Positions 54,264 through 63,937 of a stretch of 64,000 nt of DNA are shown here, piece after piece (the stretch's first letter is position 1; each line of letters begins with the position of its first letter). The notes beneath the pieces are model-generated. The model searched no databases, was not told the DNA's origin, and saw only the letters and a list, made by a program, of their open reading frames with translations. This stretch comes from an uncultured Duncaniella sp. (GTDB taxonomy: Bacteria; Bacteroidota; Bacteroidia; Bacteroidales; Muribaculaceae): the NCBI RefSeq assembly GCF_910578445.1, contig NZ_CAJTQC010000003.1, positions 153,804 through 217,803 on the forward strand, given 5' to 3'. Both the position numbers and the translations under genes were made by a program.

Positions 54264-55418
54264 ATGTATAATCAGTCGAAAATAACAAAAGGAACTTTGC
54301 TGTGGGGTGTCCTGTTAATCCTCGGATTGACACTCGGGGCTTGCAGCACCGGCTATAACGAAGATATTTCGTCTGACCGGCAGCAGACTAATATGGTAGT
54401 ACGTTTCACCCTCCCGGAATCGGCATCGGCATCTGCGAAATCGAAGGCGGGAGACGGCTATGAGGACGGTTCTGTAATAGAAAATTATATAGATGTGCAG
54501 AATAGCTGCAAGGTGTTGTTTTTCTCGCAAAACAACACCTTCCTCGGACTGCTCGACCGTCAGGTTGTGGCCGAAATCGACAAACGGCAGTATAATGTTT
54601 GCGGCATCCCGCCGCTTAATCTGCCGTCAGACTTCAAGATAATGATTGCAGCCAATTGGCCCGATATGTCGGTCATCGACAACGCCGTTGCCGGAGCTAC
54701 GACAATCGACGACATCTGTCATGCCGCAGCTTCTGTGTTTGATATGCTTCCCGGACTGATGCTTGATCTCGAAAAGGGACATCTGATGCCTTTCTTCGGC
54801 ATACGTTCGTATTCGGGAATACCTATTCTGCCCGGGACCACGACATTGCCCGAGCCCATCACACTGTTGCGCGCAATGGCCAAAGTCGAGGTAATATTTG
54901 ACGTTGACGACCGAGACTCAGAGCTGACACCGGCAGTTACTTTGTGCCACTTTAATGGCAAAGGGTATTGTGCGCCCTACCGCGTCTACGACCAGAATGA
55001 CTACGGACAGGGCAATGACTGGGACTCAGACTATCTGCACCGCCTGCATCTCGTCACAGACGACAATAACAATGATAAGGAGGCCTCTGGCCGCCGCGCC
55101 GAGTTGGCAATGAGTGCCGATGGCTCTTACCGCTGGACTGCCTATATTCCTGAATACCGCAATCTAAAGGCCGACGGCTCTCCTGCTCCCGACGAAGCTT
55201 ATATAGAAATAAAGCTGGCATCGCAGGCCCCGGACGAAAAGCCGTTCAGAATCTATTTCTCTTTATATTCGGGAGAAACCTCTGCCAATACGACACTTCC
55301 GCGGTTTAATATTGAACGCAACAATATCTACCGATTCAATGTGTCGCTCCATCACGGCCAACTTTCAATCATTGCGCGTCCCTGGAACTACAGACCTCAG
55401 CCTGTGATAAACGCTTGA
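54264..55418 (+). CDS. Fimbrillin-like lipoprotein, accessory subunit 1
   Basis: The 384-residue lipoprotein has a lipobox at Cys27 (LTLGAC). It follows the fimbrillin plan: an N-terminal domain with VVRFTLPESASAS and VLFFSQNNTFLG, then LLRAMAKVEVIFDVDD, which is the RxxAKVEV-type signature of fimbrial subunits, then an end strand FNVSLHHGQLSIIARPWNYR. By position after the anchor gene it should be a minor shaft or tip component comparable to P. gingivalis Mfa3/Mfa4; the exact role is inference. Confidence 0.8.
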   Translation: MYNQSKITKGTLLWGVLLILGLTLGACSTGYNEDISSDRQQTNMVVRFTLPESASASAKSKAGDGYEDGSVIENYIDVQNSCKVLFFSQNNTFLGLLDRQVVAEIDKRQYNVCGIPPLNLPSDFKIMIAANWPDMSVIDNAVAGATTIDDICHAAASVFDMLPGLMLDLEKGHLMPFFGIRSYSGIPILPGTTTLPEPITLLRAMAKVEVIFDVDDRDSELTPAVTLCHFNGKGYCAPYRVYDQNDYGQGNDWDSDYLHRLHLVTDDNNNDKEASGRRAELAMSADGSYRWTAYIPEYRNLKADGSPAPDEAYIEIKLASQAPDEKPFRIYFSLYSGETSANTTLPRFNIERNNIYRFNVSLHHGQLSIIARPWNYRPQPVINA

Positions 55419-55458
55419 TAAAGTATCGATACTCTCTGTAAACATTATCGAGTTGAAA

Positions 55459-56730
55459 ATGAAACTTAAAAATCTGCTATGCTGTATCACGACAGTTATG
55501 CTGTCGTTTACCGCCTGCACCGGCGATAATTCCGATATTATGCCTGAAGTCGTTACGGCCAGCTGTGCCATACAGTCGCGCGCATCAGGCGATACACAAC
55601 CCGAGACGCTTCCCAACGAACTTATAAACAACTGGTGGGTGGCATTTGTCGATGCCTCGGGAACAGTACGTTCAATTGTGGAAAACTCGCCACAATTGGC
55701 CTCTCCGGTCGAACGTGATGAATTCACGGTCGACCTTCCGGTTGCCACATATACGCTTTATGCTTTTGCCAATCTTTCGAAGGAACAGCTCTATCAGAGA
55801 ACAGGCGTGAAGTTTGTTGTCGGCGAAAAATTAGTGAAAGAGCCTTCCGTTGCCGTATGGGACAACATGACAAACAATCCTGAAAAGACGGCACTCATCC
55901 CCATGAGCGGAACCACGACAATCGACTTTCGTAATACACAATCTTTTACCGTCGAGGTTATCCGTATGCTTGCCAAAGTCCGCATTTCGGTGCAAAACAC
56001 TTCGTCGGCCAAGCTGGAGGTGAAACGCCTTTCCTTCGGCATTCTCAACCGTGGTCCGGTGCGGCTGCTTCCCGACTATAAGGCTCTCGAATCGTGTCCG
56101 GATATTATGGAATCGGCAAAAAACGGGAAAGAAGAGCTTACGTTCGACAACATGAACGTCAGCCTCGGTGTCAACAAGTCTATGACCCATACATTTTATG
56201 TGCGCGAATCGGCGGCCAAGTGGACTCACCCCACCGGACGCTACTTTGTCACTTTCACAGTTTCGCGCCCCGACGGAGCGACTGCCGATGAACACTACGC
56301 CATCACCGACGACCTTCAGTGGATACAGCGCAACGATTTCATTGATATTCCGATTGTGATATCCGATATGACTATTGATTGGAGTGTGCTGTTCTATCCT
56401 CCGATCGGCGGCTATCCAGCCGTAATGACCGAGGTTGAAGGCGACACTCATTTCATGACATTCGGAACATCCGGCAAGTTCAGAATCAGACCGGAGATTA
56501 AAGACAACAACCGAATCGTGCCCCCTGCCGACTATGATTTCGAAATAACTGAAATCAATGGCGACAAAAAAATCTTCACAAATCAGCCGGAAAAGAATAC
56601 GGTTACCGGCGAAATCATAGGCGAGCTTTCCTCTGTCACCGGCACGGCGACTCTTGACTGTAAGGTAACTGTCAGGTACGACGGTTACGAAACAGTCAGG
56701 ACCCGTAGGCTATATATAATCAGAAAATAA
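55459..56730 (+). CDS. Fimbrillin-like lipoprotein, accessory subunit 2
   Basis: The 423-residue lipoprotein has a lipobox at Cys20 (SFTAC) from the ATG at 55459; a TTG two codons upstream is less likely. The first domain has WWVAFVDASGTV and VATYTLYAFANLS; the second starts VEVIRMLAKVRISVQNTSSAK, the fimbrillin signature. The last ~90 residues (from VEGDTHFMTFGTSGKFRI) form an Ig-like extra domain ending TVRYDGYETVRTRRLYIIRK. It sits just before the giant protein, so it may link that protein to the pilus. Confidence 0.78.
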   Translation: MKLKNLLCCITTVMLSFTACTGDNSDIMPEVVTASCAIQSRASGDTQPETLPNELINNWWVAFVDASGTVRSIVENSPQLASPVERDEFTVDLPVATYTLYAFANLSKEQLYQRTGVKFVVGEKLVKEPSVAVWDNMTNNPEKTALIPMSGTTTIDFRNTQSFTVEVIRMLAKVRISVQNTSSAKLEVKRLSFGILNRGPVRLLPDYKALESCPDIMESAKNGKEELTFDNMNVSLGVNKSMTHTFYVRESAAKWTHPTGRYFVTFTVSRPDGATADEHYAITDDLQWIQRNDFIDIPIVISDMTIDWSVLFYPPIGGYPAVMTEVEGDTHFMTFGTSGKFRIRPEIKDNNRIVPPADYDFEITEINGDKKIFTNQPEKNTVTGEIIGELSSVTGTATLDCKVTVRYDGYETVRTRRLYIIRK

Positions 56731-56756
56731 AAAAATTTTTTTTTGTTCAGACACTT

Positions 56757-59700
56757 ATGAGATTAACCTCAGCTGTCTTATTGCTGACATCAGCCTCTTT
56801 GTCATTAAATGCTATGGATAGTCATGGAGCTGATGTCACACCATTGATATCCGATGTATCACAGTTTGTACAGGGTGTCGGCTCTGATGCCGCAAAACTT
56901 ATTGACGGGAATGCGTCAACAGTGTGCAGTTTGCCGGGCGCTTCGTTTACCGTAAAGTTGCCTGAAGGACTCACCAATAATACGCCGTTCCGCATTCGGT
57001 TCACAATACCGGCCGGAGCGACCGACGTGCCCTCGGGTTTTGCCGTGTATGGTATGCACGACGAAAAAGGCACACTTAAGAGCGAGACCAAATTCGGGCA
57101 TACGACAGCGCGCATCACATACGACGGATCTGTAGAGTATGAATCACCTACCTTTTATGTGCGCGATGGCTTCAAAGACCAGTGGTGGGATTGCACACAC
57201 ATGCGGTTTGACTGTACTGAGATCCTTTCGGATGAAGCTGAATCGTTTCGCCTGGCCGAGTTTCAGATATGCCTGTACGACGAATACACTATGGGCGATG
57301 GCGCACTTTTGCGCAATAACGGAGATATAATCAATGACGCCGAAAATAAAGATGCCGGCAATGATTGGTATAAGCCGCTTGTGGACGAGAAAGGCCACAG
57401 TTGCTGGAATGCAAATGAAAAGGCCTGGGTATGGGGGGGCAAAAAATATACCGGTATAATAGTCACTCCTCAGCAAGTAGATATACCGACCGAATACAAA
57501 CTCAAGATAGGGCGACCGTCTCCGTCCGACCTTGCAGCAAGCAAACTGCCTGAAAATCTTCATCTTGGGTTTCCCACGAAGATGAAGTGGAGTTATCAGA
57601 GTGAAATAGGTGGAGAATGGAAAGAAGTCGCAACTCTTGATCTGTCGGGGGTGAAACCGGGAGAGATATGTGAAATTCCATTTATAATCAGACCCGAATA
57701 TTACCGTATAAAGTTCGAGACACTAGAAAATGTCGGAGGACTTAAAATCGAGGACTGGGCCGGAGGCTTACCCAATACGGTTCTGTCACGTTTTCAGTTT
57801 TATGGACCAATTAAGATCTACGCACCGGCTCCGGATCCGCTGCCGGCTTTGGGAACTCAGTATCCCAATCCCAACAAGGTGTCGCTAAATCAGGATTTCT
57901 TCCGGAATAAATTATATAGCAAGGTCCTCAAGGACTTTACATTTGAGCACACCCACGGCATTGTCGACAAGACGTTTGACAACAACTTCCACACCAGCGG
58001 GGGATGGCTCACAAATCTTGACATCTGGAATGAGGACGGACATCTGAAACCCGGGGTCACGGTTCCCGGAAGCGAGTTGGGAGTGAAGTTGCCCGATTTC
58101 AGCTACGATGCACCGGTCAACTCATTGCTTCCTGTGGGTGATGACGTTCCGCACCAGCCCACCACCACAATCTTTCATGAGGTGTATGTCATACCCGGTG
58201 AGCGTGTAGACCTTATCCCGTATTCCGATATATGGCATCGCTCGAACTATGTCGAGGATTTTTACAGGTTTTATGATTATAAGACAGACGAAGCCCATCC
58301 TGATGTGTACTTCCTTTTAAGTCCCAGAATGGGCGCATACAGCAAGGATGGAATCTTTGGCGGCCGTGCGCTCGGCAAGGTGTTCAACGACCGCATCTAC
58401 GGAGATTTTGACTGGAATGATAATCCTCCCGGCCTTCGCGGCCCCGGAGGTGCAGCGTCGTTCTATCGCCCTAAGGTTACCGACAACGATGAATATATCG
58501 ATGAATATATTGCAGCCGACTATTCACAGTACTATTATGATAATGGTGATTTCAACAGTAACAATGATTCCCGCGATGGCGATATAAAGCGTTTTATCGA
58601 TGTTGAAAACAAGGTGATACATGAGCCTATTATCAACTTCCGTCATGTGTTTCATGTGGTCGACGGCCGCAAGTTCGCCGACGAAACCTCAAAAGACGTC
58701 AAATCCAATGAGGAGTTCCTTGCCCGTGAGCTGAAGCAATTCTATGCCCGTGCCAACAAGGATTTTAAAATCCGTATTATAAATCCGATGCCGAAGAATG
58801 GAGGAGTCCACTCCAACCGTTATTACAAAAACGCGACGACGGGGAAATACGAACGCATTGGCACATACGAAATCCAGACCTATCGATTTGAAGGCCATAA
58901 GAGGAGTAAAGAGAAGATTGAGAACATGTTTGAACCCGACACGCTTTCAGCCTTCCGTACATTGGTCACTAACCTTGAGACCGAACTTAATCCGAATAAG
59001 GAACCCACCCAGGCATGGATTTCGCCCGACGAGACGTTCTATCGTGCGCTCAAATGTAAAGCAGCCAATGCCAAGCCAGGCACATATCTCATACGTCTGG
59101 TAGCCAAAACAGTCGACGGTGAACGTATTTATATCGATGGCGGTGACGAGGAAGGCATGTCGTTGCGAGACATCATAATCACGTTCCTTGACGAAGACCA
59201 TGCCTCGTTTGAGCTTGAAGATGATATTAAGTACGAGCACTCTGAGAAATACCTTGACGAGAATTTCCAGAACAAAAGTGTAGTTGACTTCGACAAATAC
59301 ATGGCGCTTTCGGGAAATCCCGATTTCATGGAGAAAGAAGGCGAAGGCGAGCGTATTAAGTATCCTGTGCCTTGGCTCAACTGTGAATATTCATTCGGTT
59401 ACAAACATCTTCAGGACTACGGTACGTACACTATAGCTTCCAATGCCGACTGTGTGCCTTACCATCAGGCGGCAACAAGCAAATGGGACCGTCATGACCG
59501 CCTCTATAAAAACACCAATGGAGAGAAAAAGGGTTTCTTCTTCTACGCCAACGCCGCCGGTGACCCCGGCGTGATTGCGAGAGTCGATATACCGAGCGTC
59601 TGTGTGGGTTCTACCATCCATGTATCGGCTTGGATTAACTCTATGGGCGTGTATATGGATGATGACTACAAAAACAACGAGCCGGCTAATGTCAACTTCG

Positions 59701-62700
59701 ACCTGATAGCAATAATGAAAGACGGCCGAGAGGTAAACATCAACAACTTCTCTACCGGCTATGTGCCTAATGATCCTGAGCATTGCGGCAAGTGGATGCA
59801 TGTCTATTACTCCGTGACGCCCGACTTCTCCATTATAGAATTTGGCCGGTTTGATGTGAGAGATGTAGACCACTATCAGGTAGTGTTGGTTAACAACTCG
59901 GTGAACTCCAACGGAGCCGACTATGCCATCGACGATATCCGTATATATGTGTCCAAGCCTAAGGTAATGGCTTCGCAGCTTGAGCCTTTATGTCAAGGCG
60001 ATGATGCCGTGCGGCAGCGTATCGATATGCCTTTCCGCAATCTTGTCAACTCAATCGGCAAGACCATTGCCACCGACAAAGCGCCCGGCGAGAATGTCAC
60101 TGTCTACTACGCAATCTTTGACAAAGACCGTTACGATAAGTTGCTCGCAGAGCATGGCGGATTTACCGAGGAGGTATTCAACGGCTCTGTGCTTCCCAAT
60201 CTTTCCAACGGCGGCGATGACCGCTGGGGGGCAATGACGTTCAACACCAATTATAATAATAACATACCGTGGGATAAGGACAATGAGGTAAATCAGGCTT
60301 CGAGACTTAGGGTTGACGATATCGAATGTATAAGTTTCAACGTACTCCTCGAGGACGGGGGCCTCTATGGCGGAAAGCACTATATTGCCGCTCTTAGCAT
60401 TCCCGGAGGCTCTGGTGTTCCCGAGTGGACTGACTTCGATATTTCCGATCCATGTACTAAGCAGTCCGAATTTGAAATCGTTAGCTCGACAGTCATAAAG
60501 GTCGACGGTATTGTAAAGGCCAATACATCCGACCTTGAAATATGTGAAAATCAATTCCCTGTCATTCAGGTTGATATATACGGCATCGAAGCCGTCACAG
60601 GTGATGTCAAAATTGTAGAGCGCACTCCTCTTGTCGATTGGTTCAAGGGTAGCATGGACTCCTTCGGCAAAATGGAGTATAACGGAGTCGGACTCGACGA
60701 GGCTCTCCTCAATTTCCGCCACATATATCCCGAGGCCACGACTCTCGACTGTGAGTATAAATCCGACAAAGGATTCCGCTACGACGAGACCTACAGAAAT
60801 ACCATACAGCATTTCATCGACAATGGACTTCTCGAGTTTGCGTCATACTCCTTCCTGTCCGAGCCTGTACGTCTGGCTGAGGGAGAAACATCGGCGGTCT
60901 ATCATGTGGTGGTAATTCCCGCAAATCGTCAGGAAGACCGTGAGATTGACGGTCATCTCTATACAATCTGTAACGATCCTGCCGAACTTCGTATAAAAGT
61001 GACCCGTAGAGCACCCGGGTTGCTCAACGGATTTGAAAATATAGACTATCCTGAAGGGATGAAAGATGTGCCTCTGCGCGCCGGTCTGTCGCAACTTGAC
61101 TATAATCTGCACAATCTGTACATGCCGATGCGTTCGCTCTACATCGTGACTCAGGGCGTGACATCCCTTAAGGTCGGTGAGGATGATAACCTGTATCTCG
61201 TCAAGACCAATGATTCCGAGTTCAGAAATCTCGAGGACGACCCGGGTGCTTCTGAGGACGGAACCGGCTTGCGCGTCGTCGGTAAGGTTCTAAAAGTGAC
61301 AGCAGATAAAGCCCATCCCGACAGATGTAACGCATATGTTCACTTTGATGAAACACGCTTCAAGGAGGGATACTACTATACACTACGTTTCAACTACGCC
61401 GAGGATATCCCCGCCGGCGTGACGTCACTGGCCGCCTGCGACGGACAGGCTGTTTTCACCGTCAAGGTCGTTGCCGAGTATCAGATGTGGACAGGCGCGG
61501 TGGACGAATCGTCAAATTTCAACAATGACGACAACTGGCGTCGCGTTTCCTACGACGAGCTGTCGGGAAACAGCGTGGACTCCAAGCTTGTCACTGATGG
61601 TGACAACGACAGAGCGTTCTCTTATTCGCCGCTTGCCTTCACCAAGATAATCGTCCCCGCCGGAGAGGAATATCCGTATATGTTTGCTCCCGGCCGGAAA
61701 AGTGAGGTGTCTGTGTACGATGGCAAAAAATATATCAACGTTGTGCTGTCAGACCACTTGTCTGACAACTCCTCGGCCGGCAAGGCTACCTCCGATATTG
61801 AGTATGATCTCACCGCCGAAAAATTTGACGGCTCGCTTTATTGCCGCGTCTGGTATCCCAATACCTGCGATCAGGTTCACTTCAAGTCAGGGTCGGAGAT
61901 TGCCAATCAGCAGCATCTCGTATATGACAAAGCTTGGGTGGATATGGAAATGACTCCCGGACGGTGGTACACGGCCTCGTCGCCGTTGCAGGCAGTAGTG
62001 GCCGGCGATATGTATCTGCCTACAGCCACCGCGCGCCAGACCACAGAGCTGTTCAAGCCGATGACTTTCTCGCGCAAGCACTACGACAGATTCCGTCCCG
62101 CTGTCTATCAGCGCGGCTGGGATCGTGGTATCGCAAATGTCTATGAACTGCCGTCGGAGTCAGCTGCCGAGGTACGCAATGTGGCCGTGGCTCTTGACTG
62201 GAGCGATGTCTACAATGACGTCAAGGAACAGTATCGTGCCGGAAACGGTTTCTCGATCAAGACTGACATCAGCTATATGTCCGGCGCAAAGCCCGACAAA
62301 GTTATGTTCCGTCTTCCAAAGGACGACGACTCTTATGAGTATTGGACACAGGACGGTCAGGATCATGGAATCGAGAACGGCGGCGCGATAACACGAGAGA
62401 ATCCATATCGCCTTAATCCTGTTGACGCTGTCGTCACGGTGTCGAATTATTCGGCCGGACGCTATTTTCTCGTAGGTAATCCGTTCATGGCACATCTTGA
62501 CATGAAGACATTCCTCGAGACAAACAGAAATGTCATCGCTCCGAAATATTGGATTATGTCAGCCGGTTCACAGCTGTGTGCGGTCATGGACAAGGCTTCG
62601 GAGGGATTCGTCGGCACAATTGACGATGCCTCTGTGGTGTCTCCTATGCAGGGCTTCTTCGTAGAGGCGCTGAACGAGACCAAGTCGATTGAACTAAAGT

Positions 62701-63413
62701 TCAGCCCTGAGATGATAAGTGTCGTTTCGGGCAGTAGTAATGCACCGGCATTGTTGAGGTCACGCGCTGCTGCCGGTGGAGCAATAACACTATCGGCACT
62801 CGACAACAACACGTATGCACCGCTGTCGAAGGCTGTCCTGCTCGTGTCATCGGAAAGCGGTGTCGGTTATAACGACCGCGAGGATGCCCTTCTGCTTGGC
62901 GACTTTACAAGTGAATCTCCTATGGTCTATACAGTGTCTGACAATAAGGCAGCCAGCATAAATTCGACACCTCTGGCTGACGGTGTCGAGATTGGTCTTC
63001 TGGCCGATGATGACGATGACTATATATTGCGCTTCGATAATATAGCCGCTATTGACGGGTATAGTATTTACGACAAGGTTACAGGCGAGTCGCATCGTCT
63101 GTATGACGGAATGGAATATCAAGTGCACGGTTCGGTTTCCGGCAGACTGTTCCTGACCTCCGGCGAAGGTGCGCCTCAGGAGGAGTGGACAGCTGCGATA
63201 CGCATCATTTCGTCGGGTAATGCAATCAGCGCAGTGTCGCCCGACAACAAGGCTGTGATAGAAATGTCGGTGTATGATGTCGCCGGAAAGCGAGTCGCAT
63301 TCGTCAACGGCAGTCAGGGCTTTGTCGAGGCTCATGTGTCGGCCGGAGGATTCTATATTGCCATAGCAAAGGACAGCGACGGTCGTGTTGCTCGCCGTAA
63401 AGTAATACTATAA
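56757..63413 (+). CDS. Giant secreted adhesin candidate with T9SS-like C-terminal tail
   Basis: The 2218-residue protein has a signal peptide (MRLTSAVLLLTSASLSLNA). The first ~170 residues resemble an F5/8-type-C/discoidin domain (AAKLIDGNASTVCSLPGASF...RLAEFQICLYDE), and a similar fragment recurs at RFQFYGPIKIYA (~350). A MAM/jelly-roll-like domain spans ~900-1070 (FFYANAAGDPGVIARVDIPS...ADYAIDDIRIYVS). At residue 1578 MWTGAVDESSNFNNDDNW is the motif of Bacteroidota surface proteins, and YFLVGNPFMAHL (~1904) is typical of T9SS cargo. The last ~65 residues (EMSVYDVAGKRVAFVNG...GGFYIAIAKD) resemble a T9SS sorting domain. Downstream of four fimbrial genes, it takes the place of the P. gingivalis tip protein Mfa5, also T9SS-exported, but I see no von Willebrand A domain. 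Adhesin role is inferred. Confidence 0.8.
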   Translation: MRLTSAVLLLTSASLSLNAMDSHGADVTPLISDVSQFVQGVGSDAAKLIDGNASTVCSLPGASFTVKLPEGLTNNTPFRIRFTIPAGATDVPSGFAVYGMHDEKGTLKSETKFGHTTARITYDGSVEYESPTFYVRDGFKDQWWDCTHMRFDCTEILSDEAESFRLAEFQICLYDEYTMGDGALLRNNGDIINDAENKDAGNDWYKPLVDEKGHSCWNANEKAWVWGGKKYTGIIVTPQQVDIPTEYKLKIGRPSPSDLAASKLPENLHLGFPTKMKWSYQSEIGGEWKEVATLDLSGVKPGEICEIPFIIRPEYYRIKFETLENVGGLKIEDWAGGLPNTVLSRFQFYGPIKIYAPAPDPLPALGTQYPNPNKVSLNQDFFRNKLYSKVLKDFTFEHTHGIVDKTFDNNFHTSGGWLTNLDIWNEDGHLKPGVTVPGSELGVKLPDFSYDAPVNSLLPVGDDVPHQPTTTIFHEVYVIPGERVDLIPYSDIWHRSNYVEDFYRFYDYKTDEAHPDVYFLLSPRMGAYSKDGIFGGRALGKVFNDRIYGDFDWNDNPPGLRGPGGAASFYRPKVTDNDEYIDEYIAADYSQYYYDNGDFNSNNDSRDGDIKRFIDVENKVIHEPIINFRHVFHVVDGRKFADETSKDVKSNEEFLARELKQFYARANKDFKIRIINPMPKNGGVHSNRYYKNATTGKYERIGTYEIQTYRFEGHKRSKEKIENMFEPDTLSAFRTLVTNLETELNPNKEPTQAWISPDETFYRALKCKAANAKPGTYLIRLVAKTVDGERIYIDGGDEEGMSLRDIIITFLDEDHASFELEDDIKYEHSEKYLDENFQNKSVVDFDKYMALSGNPDFMEKEGEGERIKYPVPWLNCEYSFGYKHLQDYGTYTIASNADCVPYHQAATSKWDRHDRLYKNTNGEKKGFFFYANAAGDPGVIARVDIPSVCVGSTIHVSAWINSMGVYMDDDYKNNEPANVNFDLIAIMKDGREVNINNFSTGYVPNDPEHCGKWMHVYYSVTPDFSIIEFGRFDVRDVDHYQVVLVNNSVNSNGADYAIDDIRIYVSKPKVMASQLEPLCQGDDAVRQRIDMPFRNLVNSIGKTIATDKAPGENVTVYYAIFDKDRYDKLLAEHGGFTEEVFNGSVLPNLSNGGDDRWGAMTFNTNYNNNIPWDKDNEVNQASRLRVDDIECISFNVLLEDGGLYGGKHYIAALSIPGGSGVPEWTDFDISDPCTKQSEFEIVSSTVIKVDGIVKANTSDLEICENQFPVIQVDIYGIEAVTGDVKIVERTPLVDWFKGSMDSFGKMEYNGVGLDEALLNFRHIYPEATTLDCEYKSDKGFRYDETYRNTIQHFIDNGLLEFASYSFLSEPVRLAEGETSAVYHVVVIPANRQEDREIDGHLYTICNDPAELRIKVTRRAPGLLNGFENIDYPEGMKDVPLRAGLSQLDYNLHNLYMPMRSLYIVTQGVTSLKVGEDDNLYLVKTNDSEFRNLEDDPGASEDGTGLRVVGKVLKVTADKAHPDRCNAYVHFDETRFKEGYYYTLRFNYAEDIPAGVTSLAACDGQAVFTVKVVAEYQMWTGAVDESSNFNNDDNWRRVSYDELSGNSVDSKLVTDGDNDRAFSYSPLAFTKIIVPAGEEYPYMFAPGRKSEVSVYDGKKYINVVLSDHLSDNSSAGKATSDIEYDLTAEKFDGSLYCRVWYPNTCDQVHFKSGSEIANQQHLVYDKAWVDMEMTPGRWYTASSPLQAVVAGDMYLPTATARQTTELFKPMTFSRKHYDRFRPAVYQRGWDRGIANVYELPSESAAEVRNVAVALDWSDVYNDVKEQYRAGNGFSIKTDISYMSGAKPDKVMFRLPKDDDSYEYWTQDGQDHGIENGGAITRENPYRLNPVDAVVTVSNYSAGRYFLVGNPFMAHLDMKTFLETNRNVIAPKYWIMSAGSQLCAVMDKASEGFVGTIDDASVVSPMQGFFVEALNETKSIELKFSPEMISVVSGSSNAPALLRSRAAAGGAITLSALDNNTYAPLSKAVLLVSSESGVGYNDREDALLLGDFTSESPMVYTVSDNKAASINSTPLADGVEIGLLADDDDDYILRFDNIAAIDGYSIYDKVTGESHRLYDGMEYQVHGSVSGRLFLTSGEGAPQEEWTAAIRIISSGNAISAVSPDNKAVIEMSVYDVAGKRVAFVNGSQGFVEAHVSAGGFYIAIAKDSDGRVARRKVIL

Positions 63414-63856
63414 TGAAATCAATATATATCGCCGGTGTATTGTGCGCTATTGCCGGATTTATGGCCCCATTGACATCACATTCAGAGGTGTCGGCCGCCG
63501 GCAGATTCGCAGCCACGGAAAACGCAGACAGCGTGGAGGATGCTCCGGGTATTCAATTCGACAGTGATGTCTTCGACTTCGGAGATATCACTGTCGATAC
63601 TATTTTGTCTCATTCATTTGTACTGACCAACGATGGAACAGCACCTCTGGTTATCACCAAAGTATATTCAAGTTGCGGATGCACCACTGTTGCACACCCG
63701 AAGGAGCCGGTTATGCCTGGCGATACCGCCCGAATTGTAGTAACATTCAATCCTGCGGGTCGTTCAGCCGGATATTTCACAAAGCTTGTGCGCATACTGT
63801 CAAATGCAGCCTCGAAGCCCCACCGGCTGTATGTCAAGGGCAGAATAAAGCAATAA
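63413..63856 (+). CDS. DUF1573 protein
   Basis: The 147-residue exported protein has a signal peptide (MKSIYIAGVLCAIAGFMAPL) and one DUF1573 Ig-like domain: DSDVFDFGDITVDTILSHSFVLTN, then VYSSCGCTTV and VVTFNPAGRSAGYFTKLV. The SSCGCTT motif is typical of the family; the domain is thought to bind other envelope proteins. Its ATG overlaps the stop of the giant gene by one base (TAATG), so the two are translationally coupled, and it is the last gene of the fimbrial operon. Confidence 0.85.
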   Translation: MKSIYIAGVLCAIAGFMAPLTSHSEVSAAGRFAATENADSVEDAPGIQFDSDVFDFGDITVDTILSHSFVLTNDGTAPLVITKVYSSCGCTTVAHPKEPVMPGDTARIVVTFNPAGRSAGYFTKLVRILSNAASKPHRLYVKGRIKQ

Positions 63857-63937
63857 GGTGAGGATAAACTGAAACCCTCATCGACAGAAAGGGGCGGTTA
63901 GACTGACACATCAGTCCGGACACATGTATCCGGGTGT

